Source of the DNA: Alphaproteobacteria bacterium
GTDB taxonomy: Bacteria > Pseudomonadota > Alphaproteobacteria > Rhizobiales > Devosiaceae
Direction: 5' to 3'
Assembly (NCBI GenBank): GCA_024279575.1
Contig: JAJRRJ010000204.1
Span: forward strand, 1-15,564
Length of the DNA: 15,564 nucleotides
Part shown: positions 15,208-15,564 of the stretch, in pieces
How the letters are laid out: each line of letters begins with the position of its first letter
How positions within the stretch are numbered: the first letter of the stretch is position 1
Position numbers and translations under genes: made by a program
Notes under the pieces: generated by a model
Seen by the model: the letters and a program-made list of their open reading frames with translations, nothing else
Database searches by the model: none
What the model was told of the DNA's origin: nothing

Positions 15208-15564
15208 CCCTGTCCCACTCTGAAACGTCAACCCCTTTGCCAAAAAAACTCTACGTAAAAAACCCTTGTTTCATCGACAAACACATCGTTAACGCTCAAA
15301 AAACCCGCACCAATCCCGGTTTACAAATCGTTTACTTTTCTTCTGATTCTGTGCCAATTCACCCAATGTTAATAAAGATTAATCAGTTTTGAGGCAATTT
15401 GCCCCCTTTGCCTTCCCTTGGCCAAACTCTTGCGTCAGTTTGGAAAACCACCCACAAAATACGGTATAGAACAAAGCAGGAAACCTATATAAATTGCGAT
15501 TCGGACAGGGTTTGTTCCTTATTCGTACTGAACATTAACAAAAACAGGTTTTTCTCGAAGACAA

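Larger units (their letters stand above)
15041..15564. other. Right-edge 524-bp stretch without a convincing gene
   Basis: The plus strand is rich in A, C and T with few G residues. A GTG-started 98-codon frame (15096-15392) lacks a ribosome binding site and has a Ser/Pro/Lys-rich, structureless translation, so I reject it. Contents include CTTTTG-T-CAAAAG right after the DUF3108 stop, GCACGTGC (15118-15125) followed by GCACGT (15133-15138), GGTTTTTTGCGCAAAAACC (15189-15207), CGTTAACG (15287-15294), two GATTC sites (15345, 15498) and a possible promoter, TTGGAA (15440-15445) with TATAGA (15465-15470) at a long 19-base spacing. It probably ends as the leader of a gene beyond the window, or hides a small RNA. 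Confidence 0.45.

Noticed and set aside
15369..15382. TTAA-N6-TTAA resembling a CtrA site, near GATTC methylation sites
   Set aside because: The CtrA consensus needs a 7-base spacer; here it is 6, and the region is AT-rich enough for chance.
15096..15392. 98-codon ORF in the right-hand gap
   Set aside because: GTG start without a ribosome binding site; composition is low-complexity-like, with no recognisable domain.
15514..15528. GTTC-N7-GTAC resembling an alphaproteobacterial LexA box
   Set aside because: One of the two half-sites is mismatched and the downstream gene is outside the window.

Overview
The window looks like chromosomal DNA of an alphaproteobacterium, most likely of the order Hyphomicrobiales (Rhizobiales). 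The evidence is the gene set and order: accA, xerD and a tiny membrane-protein gene facing aroK-aroB-CorC; bolA facing a Cys-rich J-domain gene followed by cobS-cobT; and rpmB facing a DUF3108 gene. The L28 sequence also looks rhizobial. GC content is moderate (about half by eye). Coding density is high, and I see no mobile element, CRISPR array, tRNA or rRNA. This is mostly core-genome housekeeping DNA. I did not find a convincing novel multi-gene system.

Layout. Left block (minus strand): two tandem YafK-type YkuD-domain proteins (273-1076 with a membrane anchor, 1146-2276 a lipoprotein), accA with a clear terminator (2434-3390), xerD (3497-4429), and a 48-residue membrane protein (4434-4580) ending four bases before the xerD start. 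Middle block (plus strand): aroK-aroB-CorC/HlyC-type membrane protein, nearly gapless (4787-7760). Then bolA (minus, 7812-8081) diverges from a J-domain protein whose start seems to be a non-ATG codon (about 8169-8771). It is followed by cobS, cobT and an esterase-like-phytase-family exported protein whose ATG overlaps the cobT stop (8834-12746). Right block: a VUT/YhhQ-type queuosine-precursor transporter and rpmB on the minus strand with an intrinsic terminator between them, then a DUF3108 exported protein (plus). A 524-bp stretch without a convincing gene reaches the window end.

Functional themes. Envelope: the YafK-type pair, the lipid precursor enzyme AccA, the CorC-like protein and two exported proteins. 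Shikimate pathway: AroK and AroB. Aerobic cobalamin synthesis: CobS and CobT, the AAA+ and VWA subunits of cobaltochelatase; the CobN subunit is not in the window. Chromosome dimer resolution: XerD. Translation and tRNA modification: L28 and the VUT transporter. Iron-sulfur/redox: BolA.

The items most worth a second look are the tandem YafK-type pair with different membrane anchors and a long C-terminal tail on one copy, the xerD-coupled 48-residue membrane protein, the J-domain gene without an ATG, the cobT/phytase-like coupling, and an 8-bp inverted repeat flanking a TATATA box upstream of the DUF3108 gene.
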